Positions 1 to 7,000 of a stretch of DNA of 7,999 bases are shown here, one piece after another; the stretch's first letter is position 1; every line of letters begins with the position of its first letter. The stretch covers positions 43,221 to 51,219 of the forward strand of contig PAXU01000030.1 of assembly GCA_002714565.1 (NCBI GenBank). Direction: 5' to 3'. The notes beneath the pieces are model-generated. The model made no database searches and was not told where the DNA came from. It saw only the letters and a list, made by a program, of their open reading frames with translations. The position numbers and the translations under genes were made by a program. The DNA is from Rhodopirellula sp. (GTDB lineage Bacteria > Planctomycetota > Planctomycetia > Pirellulales > Pirellulaceae).

Positions 1-141
1 TACGAAAAACAGGCTGTTTGTGTGTGATGTTCCGGTTGTACAGAATGTACGCTTATTCTGCTGTCAGAGCACCTATTTATGGAACGTTTACGGGCGAAAA
101 AGGTTTCGGTTAACGATGAGTTAAATTAGTACACATTGAGC
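1..141. other. Left-edge stretch without a supportable gene
   Basis: Two plus-strand frames stay open for part of this stretch: one from base 2 to a TAA at about 124, the other from base 3 to a TAA at about 111. They could be the tail of a gene entering from the left. The translations are short (about 35-40 residues), rich in Cys, Arg and Tyr, and match no family I recognise, so I do not call a gene. Bases 7-19 form a short A/T-rich palindrome (AAACAG-G-CTGTTT), and 95-108 can form a 5-bp hairpin (CGAAA/TTTCG). Neither is a convincing terminator for the minus-strand gene ending at 142. Confidence 0.5.
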
Positions 142-1269
142 TTATGAAGCCCGCTTTTTTGGTCTGCGGCGTCGATAGGAACGACTTTTCATTGCAACCA
201 TGCATATTTCCCGGCGGTTAAATGCAAGCTGCCGAAGGCGTACGTACTCGTATCCCCATTTTTTTACTCGCTCGATATAGGTAGGGATTTGTTCAGCGAG
301 CTCAGGCTGCATGAGCTTAAGAGTTAGTACAAGACCGTGAACGTTGACGCGACGATTCTCGACAATGTGTTCCACACTATCGAGCGTGTAGTTTGGAGCT
401 ACGTTTGAATCTGAAAATAGCCATTTGGCTTCGGAAAACTCACTTCGTTTAAGATCTGCTGCTCTGGCCCGCCAGTGGGTGAAGTTTGCATGCGCCAGTA
501 CAGACTCATGCATTTGAGCAGGATCGATCCCGATCACGTTCATGCCTCGATCAAGCAGTGCCTGGCAACTGCCCCCGGGAGAACTGCCAATTTCCACGCA
601 TGTATCTCCAGCTTGCAGAGGTAATTGTGACCAACGAATGGATTCCTCCATTTTGAGATAGGCTCGGCTTACAGCGTGTTCCGGCAATCGCAGCGAATAG
701 ACACCGCCGGGCCAGCGACTGGATGTGCTTTCAGCGACGTGGTAGCCAAACCACCATTGATCCGGCTCCACCAGTGCGCAGTCTAAAACGAGCTGTCCTG
801 ATTTGGCGATTCGATTTATGCCGATCTTGGAATCGATTTGGAGTCGCTCTCGTATCATGTGACCTGCTGCATCTGCCACTTCTGTACGACCAGGCTCGAA
901 ACCATCATCACCTGGGATTTTCGGATCTCTCTGCCAAGCATGGATTTGGTCAATCGAGGTAACTATGGATGACTCTTGAGAAGTGGATGAAAGCATCGGC
1001 GCGTCGATGTCAGCTAGCGTATTGAGAATGTAATCTGCGCGAGCGTCGTCGGTAGCGTGCTCTTTGCCTGTCCGGCCAACACTGATGCCGCGTGTGCGAG
1101 CAAATGTCAGTGGTAATTGGTTAATCGCATTTGGAGAGAATGAATCCTCTGTGCGAAATGTCACAAAGCCCGGACGTGAAAAGGCGAACTTCGCAGAGGG
1201 AGCAACGGTCTCCATTTCTGATTTGAGAAATGACTCAGCTCCGTGTTGGCAGGCAAAGTAAATAAACAT
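142..1269 (-). CDS. RlmM-like 2'-O-ribose rRNA methyltransferase (FtsJ/RrmJ-type fold)
   Basis: This 375-residue protein is predicted to transfer a methyl group from S-adenosylmethionine to a ribose 2'-OH of RNA in the cytoplasm. E. coli RlmM, which modifies C2498 of 23S rRNA, is the closest family I can name and has similar length. What is seen: an N-terminal RNA-binding-type half (about 1-200, opening with MFIYFACQHGAESFLKSEM), then a Rossmann methyltransferase half. The SAM loop is VEIGSSPGG at 225-233. The candidate K-D-K-E catalytic tetrad of this fold is K206 (YLKMEE), D287 (LFSDSN), K318 (LTLKLMQP) and E354 (NRREICM). The C-terminus is a basic tail (SYRRRRPKKRAS) suited to RNA contact. 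The ATG at 1267-1269 is chosen because the N-terminal residues already look like conserved family sequence; no Shine-Dalgarno is visible. The gene lies 98 bases downstream of the permease gene on the same strand, so they may share a transcript. The exact target nucleotide is inference; the fold and the 2'-O-methyltransferase class are well supported. Confidence 0.85.
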   Translation of the reverse strand: MFIYFACQHGAESFLKSEMETVAPSAKFAFSRPGFVTFRTEDSFSPNAINQLPLTFARTRGISVGRTGKEHATDDARADYILNTLADIDAPMLSSTSQESSIVTSIDQIHAWQRDPKIPGDDGFEPGRTEVADAAGHMIRERLQIDSKIGINRIAKSGQLVLDCALVEPDQWWFGYHVAESTSSRWPGGVYSLRLPEHAVSRAYLKMEESIRWSQLPLQAGDTCVEIGSSPGGSCQALLDRGMNVIGIDPAQMHESVLAHANFTHWRARAADLKRSEFSEAKWLFSDSNVAPNYTLDSVEHIVENRRVNVHGLVLTLKLMQPELAEQIPTYIERVKKWGYEYVRLRQLAFNRREICMVAMKSRSYRRRRPKKRAS

Positions 1270-1367
1270 CGGGCGGCTTGAGGTTTTGGCTGACGGGTTT
1301 GAGTAATGCTAAAGCGTAGCGTAGCGGAGTCGATCGTGATAGCGGATGGATCCGGGCGATTTAACCC

Positions 1368-3233
1368 CTACGGACCTACTGAGTAAGTGACTGCAATTGA
1401 TGTAATGGCGGTGACTGCCATGAGCAGCGAAAGTGGTAGTCCGCACCTTAGGTAGTCACGCGGGTGGTAACCGCCCGGCCCCATTACCATTAGATTCGTT
1501 TGGTAGCCGACAGGAGTAACAAATGCTAGTGAGGCGGCAAGTGTAATGGCCATGATAAACGGCCTTGCATCGAATCCTATCGAATGCGGTATGGCTATCG
1601 CCAATGGTAAGAGCATCGCGGCCACGGCGTTATTTGAAATCATCTCGGTCATTACGCTGGCTAATATGTAAACCGTGATCAGTAGCAGTAGAGGGGATGT
1701 ACCTACTGCAGAGGTCAGTCCGTTGGCAACCATTTCCGCCGCGCCACTTTTGATAAGCGCCCTGCCAATACCAAGTGCTGCGGCGATCGTCAAAAGCAAC
1801 TGCAAGTCGATGGCAGCTCTTGCATCGGTGTTCCGCAGGCAACCGGTGAGCACCATGAGTACAGCAATAACGATTGCGGCAACGGCTGGTGACGTCCATG
1901 AATAGCTCGATGACGGCGATGTGTAAATGCTCGCGGTAATCAGCCAGGTAATCAGAGTGAGTAACAGCAGTGATGCTATTTTGATTTTCTCGTGGCGACG
2001 TGGCGTTGCTCCCTCAACATCGCTGACAAGGTAAAAGTCGCGACTATTTCGATAGGTGGAAACGAAATCGCTGCGAGTTTGCAGAAGCAGCGTGTCACCG
2101 TGTGCCAATTCGATGTCACCGATTTTGCCGGCAAGGCGTTCACCTGACCTGTGCACAGCCACCACGGCTGCATTGTACCGCTGTCGGAAACTGGCAGCCT
2201 TCACCGTTGTGCCGATTAGCGGGCAGGTTCGTGAAAGGACAACTTCTGAGAGACGACGCTCCGGGTGGTGTTCAAAACTGACATCTGCCGACGGTACGAG
2301 CCCTGTGACTTTTTCCAGATCAACGATGGTGGATACGACTCCGGAGAAAACAAGTCGATCGTGTTGTTCAATTACGTCACTTGGTGCCACGGGTGTGATG
2401 ACGTGCCCGGCGCGATTGATTTCGACGAGGAACAGTCCGGGCAAGTTTCTTAATCCGGCTTGCTGTACCGTTTGGCCAACGTAAGGACATGTTTGCTCGA
2501 CCTTCATTTCAACCATGTATTCGCGCCGCTGTTTACCAAGAGATTCACCGGGTTCATGTCGGTCCGGTAGTAGTCTGGGCGCAATGAAAATTATGTACAC
2601 TACACCGATGATCGCGCAGATTGATCCAATCTGACCTAATTCAAAAAGCGACATGGGTTCCACCTGAGCGATACTGTCGTTGGTTTCAGGTGACGTGGCC
2701 TCTGGAGCGATTGCTGCAGCATCAAGTTGTTGTTGATGTATCCGTGTTAACTCACCGTTGACTACTAGTGTTGTGCTGGTACCGATCAACGTACATACAC
2801 CACCAAGCATGGCGAGGTAACTGATCGGAATTAATAGCCGGGACGGAGAGATATTTCGACGACGGCACCAGTCGATTGCCACTGGCATCATCATGGCCAC
2901 GACAGCAGTGTTGAGTAGAAAGGCGCTAGCCACTGTAATGACGAGTGTAAGTCGAATAAGTGCTTGTGTTTGTGTGCGGGCAGAGCCCAGGAGTTTATTG
3001 CCGAGCCAGTCCAGCACGCCAGCAGACCGTAAACCTGCTGTCACAACCAGTAGTCCAGCGATCGTGAGGACAGCAGGATTGGAAAGCCCTTCAAAGGCTT
3101 CAGCCGGTGTAATAACGTTTGCGATCGTCAACACGAGCAATCCAGCGAGAAAAAGCTGATCGGTTGCGAGGTTTCTGCGCAGCTGCAGTAGCACAAATAT
3201 GGCGACAACGACAAGAATGCTGAGAATAGCCAT
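1368..3233 (-). CDS. SLC13-family anion permease with two RCK_C (TrkA_C) domains
   Basis: This integral inner-membrane transporter probably imports an anion by cation coupling. Relatives with this layout include the cyanobacterial and algal SLT-type sulfate permeases, but the substrate cannot be read from sequence. In the 621-residue product, membrane helices fill about 1-220 and 415-620. The hydrophilic middle carries two RCK_C domains, about 243-314 and 326-408, each opening with a similar phrase (QTCPYVGQTV; RTCPLIGTTV). The halves carry paired signatures: LLNTAVVAMMMP near 107-117 with GGVCTLIGTSTTLVVNG at 144-160, and MISNNAVAAMLLPLA near 531-545 with FVTPVGYQTNLMVMGPGGY at 571-589. The frame is also open to a TTG at 3276-3278, giving 636 residues. 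I prefer the ATG at 3231-3233 because the first helix starts directly there and the extra 15 residues are polar and unlike the family; neither start has a clear Shine-Dalgarno. The gene is divergent from the large VWA gene. The RCK_C domains suggest ligand- or nucleotide-dependent gating. Confidence 0.88.
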   Translation of the reverse strand: MAILSILVVVAIFVLLQLRRNLATDQLFLAGLLVLTIANVITPAEAFEGLSNPAVLTIAGLLVVTAGLRSAGVLDWLGNKLLGSARTQTQALIRLTLVITVASAFLLNTAVVAMMMPVAIDWCRRRNISPSRLLIPISYLAMLGGVCTLIGTSTTLVVNGELTRIHQQQLDAAAIAPEATSPETNDSIAQVEPMSLFELGQIGSICAIIGVVYIIFIAPRLLPDRHEPGESLGKQRREYMVEMKVEQTCPYVGQTVQQAGLRNLPGLFLVEINRAGHVITPVAPSDVIEQHDRLVFSGVVSTIVDLEKVTGLVPSADVSFEHHPERRLSEVVLSRTCPLIGTTVKAASFRQRYNAAVVAVHRSGERLAGKIGDIELAHGDTLLLQTRSDFVSTYRNSRDFYLVSDVEGATPRRHEKIKIASLLLLTLITWLITASIYTSPSSSYSWTSPAVAAIVIAVLMVLTGCLRNTDARAAIDLQLLLTIAAALGIGRALIKSGAAEMVANGLTSAVGTSPLLLLITVYILASVMTEMISNNAVAAMLLPLAIAIPHSIGFDARPFIMAITLAASLAFVTPVGYQTNLMVMGPGGYHPRDYLRCGLPLSLLMAVTAITSIAVTYSVGP

Positions 3234-3292
3234 GTTGTGCTTGGTAACGCTTGCGGCTTGATTTGGAGTGAATGTCAATTCAATTACGAAGG

Positions 3293-3324
3293 TTTATATT
3301 GACCAGCCCTTCAACTTAAATCAA
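3293..3324 (-). promoter_or_regulatory. Weak candidate sigma-70-like promoter for the permease gene
   Basis: Read on the minus strand, TTGATT (3324-3319) lies upstream of an A/T-rich block containing TATAAA (3298-3293). The spacing to TATAAA is 20 bases, longer than the ideal 17; the alternative AATATA gives 18 bases but a poorer match. Transcription from here would begin near 3286. That leaves about 50 bases of leader before the ATG at 3233 but almost none before the TTG at 3278, mildly favouring the ATG start. Planctomycete promoters are poorly defined, so this is only a candidate. Confidence 0.2.
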
Positions 3325-3327
3325 GTA

Positions 3328-3348
3328 ACATTATTAAGTTAGTAATGT
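3328..3348. promoter_or_regulatory. 21-base imperfect dyad, possible operator
   Basis: The arms ACATTATTAA and TTAGTAATGT are inverted repeats around a single central G, with 9 of 10 positions pairing and the tenth being a T/G pair. The element is A/T-rich and sits just upstream of the candidate permease promoter, about 95 bases before its ATG. Its length and symmetry are typical of a dimeric regulator site. A one-base centre makes a strong RNA hairpin unlikely. No regulator gene is in the window. Confidence 0.35.
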
Positions 3349-3473
3349 ATATAGTTTTGGGTATGGATGTAGGGTGGTGATCTGAGTGTATTCATACTGT
3401 TTCTAGATCAAGGAGCGGATAATCAGACACAAACACCAGGGCAGCGGGGTGATGTGATAGCTTTGTAATCGAG

Positions 3474-3513
3474 CAGGGATTCCGCTTGGTCTCCGGACGG
3501 CTGATGATCCCTG
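3474..3513. other. Possible stem-loop in the intergenic region
   Basis: CAGGGAT (3474-3480) pairs with ATCCCTG (3507-3513). Directly inside, TCCG (3481-3484) can pair with CGGA (3494-3497), giving 7 plus 4 base pairs with an asymmetric internal loop. No T-run follows on either strand, so it is not a standard intrinsic terminator. It could be part of a structured leader or small RNA, or chance. Confidence 0.2.
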
Positions 3514-3813
3514 ACACATGATTTATGCCATAAGCTGGCCGAATAATAACGAAGTGTCTAGTTTGCACGTAATTAGCTTGACACTGCAGTGACAAACTCC
3601 AGTCAACGCATACGGACCACTAAAATGGTTGTGAAATCGTTGCAGTCGTCATAACCGGACCCCTAATTTGAATTATGTGGAGATAATCATCGACTGTGAT
3701 TAACAGCAAATTCCACAAGATTCGACGATAGAAAAGGTAGAATACTCTGAGGTATGCCTACGGTACGTTCCGATGGAGCTTTTGGGATATTTCTTTGAGT
3801 GAACTACGTTGAA

Positions 3814-3872
3814 ACCGTAAAAGCCTACCGTAACTCGCTAATTTCTCGAGAACGGTTAGTTTTGAACGGTAA
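3814..3872 (+). promoter_or_regulatory. Cluster of four ACSGTWA heptamers, possible regulator-binding array
   Basis: Four heptamers of the form AC(C/G)GT(A/T)A lie in one orientation: ACCGTAA at 3814-3820 and 3827-3833, ACGGTTA at 3852-3858, and ACGGTAA at 3866-3872. Start-to-start spacings are 13, 25 and 14 bases. The last two are preceded by the same bases, making GAACGGT a direct repeat. A related ACGGTAC lies at 3760-3766. The array is 130-190 bases before the VWA start codon. Its last unit overlaps TTGAAC (3862-3867), a weak -35-like hexamer with no good -10 partner. Direct repeats of this kind resemble sites for tandem-binding regulators such as OmpR-type proteins; the assignment is inference. 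Confidence 0.3.
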
Positions 3873-3987
3873 CAAGGAATAGAATAACACACTGGTACAG
3901 AGAGTAATTCGATCCTGCCCCGCGACGTATAGCAGGCATTGAATCAGGTGTCGTTAAACAGCACCGCCAATCAACCATTGTCGCTTT

Positions 3988-3999
3988 GGAGTTTTGAGG
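3988..3999 (+). promoter_or_regulatory. Weak ribosome binding site for the VWA gene
   Basis: GGAG at 3988-3991 ends 10 bases before the ATG at 4002, and GAGG at 3996-3999 lies only 2 bases before it. The first is at a slightly long but usable distance. Together with the signal peptide that begins exactly at this ATG, it fixes the start, although the frame remains open upstream, for instance to a GTG at 3948. Confidence 0.4.
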
Positions 4000-4001
4000 C
4001 C

Positions 4002-4088
4002 ATGTCCAATCGCAGCATATTTGCGAAGGTACTTCATTCAACTCTGGCATGCATGATTGCATTGATGAGCACGATTAGTGTTCAGGCA
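4002..4088 (+). other. Sec signal peptide of the large VWA protein
   Basis: Residues 1-29 show a basic n-region (R4, K9), a hydrophobic core at about 14-25 and a cleavage-like end, SVQA before NENAAA. Cleavage after A29 is expected. C17 lies inside the hydrophobic core and is not in a proper lipobox, so a type I rather than lipoprotein signal is favoured. Confidence 0.75.
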
Positions 4089-7000
4089 AACGAGAATGCA
4101 GCAGCTCAGATTTTCACCTACGATAAGGCAACCGGAGAGACCTTTTATGCATTGGCAATCCGGCCCAACGGAGCGATTCCAGCCCCGGCCGATTCAGATG
4201 TGATCGTGATGTTTGACACATCTGCCAGCCAGACAGGCATTTACAGAAAGGATGCTCTTGGCTGTCTTGACGCGTTTCTTTCCAACATGGATGCACGTCA
4301 TCGGGTCAAGCTGGTTGCAGTGGATCTCGACGCCGTTTCGATGAGCGAAGGGTTTGTTACGGCTGGCTCTGACGCAATGAAGGGTGCGGTAGCAAAGCTC
4401 AACGAGCGTGCACCACTTGGTTCAACGGATATGGCCACTTCCTTGCAAAGTGTCGTCGCGGACATGAAGGCAAGCGATCGAAAAGCTAGACATGTTGTAT
4501 ATATCGGTGATGGAATAAGCCGTGCAAACATACTGCAAATGGAAGAGTTCAACGCCATCCTGGACACGTTGGTAGAAGAGCGTATTTCCATTTCATCATT
4601 CGCAATTGGGCCGCAACGAGACGTTCAGCTGCTTGGTGTATTAGCAAATAAAACGGGAGGAATCATTCGCGTGGACCGCGATGATCAGGCTACTTCGCGC
4701 GTCTCCGGTGCCGAATTGGCTGATGGGATTTCCATGCCTGTTTTGTGGACAGTTGACGCGAAATTACCTGAAGGCATGACAAGTGTTTTCAAACAACAAG
4801 TTCCGCCACTTCGACCAGATCGAGAAACAGTAGTTATCGGTACAATGAATGCCCGCGATGCTCAGCAAATCTCGATATCGGCTGAGGTTCAGGGTGAAGT
4901 TGTGGAAATGCAGTGGGACGTTAAGCCTGCTGATTCCAACCAGGATTACAGCTTCCTTCCACACTTAGTCAGTATTGCTGATAACAATGGCGGTGCGGTG
5001 CTGCCGACAGTGGGAATTGCCGGTCTTGAAGAGACACGTTTGGCGATCCAGCAGGAAGCAAATCAGCTTATCAAGGCTGGAACGGTAGCTTTGCAACAAG
5101 GCGACGTAACCGGTGCGAAGAAAGTCGCTGGAAAAGTTCTGGAGCAGGATCCGGGCAATCCAGAGGCAGAGGCAATTCTTTCAGCTGCTGGCAATCGACC
5201 AGACGTTTCTACCGCCGTTGCTGCATCGCAAATCCAGAATCAAACAGTGGCACTTCAGGATCCAACGGATGAAGCTCCGCTTGTTATTCAGGGTCAGCCA
5301 GCAGACGATCTGGAAGACTCAGATGGCTTCCTGAATCGAATTCAAAATGAACGCAGCGTTGTTGAAGGAAAGCTGCGTCAGGAAGTCAAAATTGGACTGG
5401 AACAGGCACGTAGCCAGATCGGTGTCGATCCTGAAGGCGTCGTACAGCGACTTAAGCAGCTTATTGCCCACGTTGATACTTCCGACGTTTCAACCGACTC
5501 TCGTCAGGAACTGCGTCAGCAGATTGAAGATACGATTCGTGAAGCAAATGCTCGTCAGGCAGATGTTGAATACCAGCAGCGTGAGCAGGAAGAAATCGAA
5601 GCGAATGCTCAGCGTTTAAAGAACCTCGCAGATGAATTTGATCAACGTCAGGAGAAGATCAAAGGACTGTTCGAGAAGTTTAACGTGCTTATGGAAGAAG
5701 CTCGTCTGGAAGATGATCGCAAGCGTGTTGACGAAGGCATGAAGTATGTGACAGCGGATGATGAAATTGCAATGCCTGCAAAAGTACTTCTTCCGTTTGA
5801 CGGTACTCCTGTTTCAGCAAGCTGGCATTCTCGATTCCAGCGACACATCCGTGGGCTGGAAAAATTCCGTGATCTTCGACATAAGAACTTCGCAGATGTA
5901 ATGTACGAAGTCGAAGAAGCGTTGATTCCGTTCCCGGCTGGTGACTCACCGCTTAAGTATCCGGAAGCTGAATTCTGGCACCGCATCAGTGTCGAACGTA
6001 AAAAACGATACGGTAACGTAGCGACACAAGGTATGAGCAAGACTGAACAGGAAATCAGTGAAAAGCTCAACGGTCGCGACGACTTCGTGTTCTTTGATAC
6101 ACCGCTTCAGGAAGTACTTAATCAAATCAGTAACAAGAATGGAATCCCGATCTATATCGTCGAAGATGCCATGCTTGAAGCCGGCGTTGATTCAGCGACT
6201 CCTGTTTCAATTGATCTGAAGCAGATGACGATCAAGACAGGTCTACGTCTGTTGCTCGAAAATCTGGGTCTTACGTACGTCATTAAAGATGATGTGTTGA
6301 AGATCACGACCAAGGAACTTGCTGAGAACGAAATGATCACGCTCATTTATCCGGTGTCCGACTTGGTCATGCCTATCATGGGTGGCGGTGGCGCCCTCGG
6401 TGGTGGTATGGGCATGGGCGGCGGCGGCATGGGCGGCGGCGGCGGCATGGGCGGCGGCATGGGCGGCGGCGGCATGGGCGGCGGCATGGGCGGCATGGGC
6501 GGCGGCGGTATGGGTGGATTCCAGAATGTTGACGACGAGCTGACTCTTGGTACCAAGAAAGCTGACGAGTCAGACGAAGCTCAAGATGCTCAACCGGAAG
6601 CCGAGCCTGTTAAAGAAGCAGCACCAGCAGCTAAGTCAGAGACAAATCTGTCAAAGAACCTGCCTCGTGTAATTAACATGCCGGAAAATGCTGGTACCAC
6701 ACGTTCTCAGCAGTGGACTAAGTACTTCGAATCCAGAGCGACGATGGAGAACGAAGAATTAGCTCGCAGTGACCGGGATGTGCGTTACACAATCACCATT
6801 CGCATGAAGCAGGCCGAAGCGCTTTACGCATCGGAGAAAAACGCAGAAGCCAAACAACGGTTGAGTGAAGTTCAAACCGTTTTAATGTCAGCGATCCAAA
6901 CAGGCCAGTCATCACATTGGATGTATCAGGCGCTTGGGTTAGCCATGCAGGCAAACAACGCACCTCTGTCTGAAGTAGAACGTGCTTTGATGTCCGCTTT

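Larger units (their letters stand above)
3234..4001. other. Long divergent intergenic region
   Basis: About 770 bases separate the start codons of the permease (minus) and the VWA gene (plus), long for a bacterial divergent promoter region. I see no convincing gene. A 67-codon minus-strand frame at 3392-3595 begins at TTG, has no ribosome site and has a composition unlike a real protein. The region is A/T-richer than the flanking genes, especially 3300-3360. It contains an imperfect 21-base dyad (3328-3348), a possible hairpin (3474-3513), a 10-base palindrome CACTGCAGTG (3582-3591) and a cluster of ACSGTWA heptamers (3814-3872). It may hold both promoters with long leaders, or a small RNA. 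Confidence 0.6.

Noticed and set aside
7..19. AAACAG-G-CTGTTT palindrome as terminator for the methyltransferase gene
   Set aside because: A one-base centre and an A/T-rich stem cannot form a stable hairpin, and it lies more than 120 bases past the stop codon.
1314..1326. Short tandem repeat GCGTA-GCGTA-GCG between the two minus-strand genes
   Set aside because: Only two full units; too short to distinguish from chance.
2056..2484. Plus-strand frame of 142 codons
   Set aside because: It lies opposite the RCK_C region of the permease, has shadow-like Ser/Arg/Cys composition and no recognisable domain.
3392..3595. Minus-strand frame of 67 codons in the intergenic region
   Set aside because: It starts at TTG, has no ribosome site, and its residue composition does not look like a real protein.
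3578..3606. TTGACA at 3578-3583 as a -35 box for the VWA gene
   Set aside because: The sequence at the proper -10 distance is AGTCAA, which does not resemble a -10 box, and it is more than 400 bases from the start codon.
4038..4052. Possible lipoprotein signal (STLAC, C17)
   Set aside because: The cysteine is inside the hydrophobic core, the -3 residue is Thr, and a better type I cleavage site follows at A29.
5648..6070. Minus-strand frame of 140 codons
   Set aside because: It lies wholly opposite the large VWA gene, is Ser/Arg/Cys-rich, and matches no family; a shadow frame.
6347..6556. Minus-strand Pro/Met-rich frame of 69 codons
   Set aside because: It is the reverse complement of the Gly/Met tract within the large gene; its composition is explained by the repeat.
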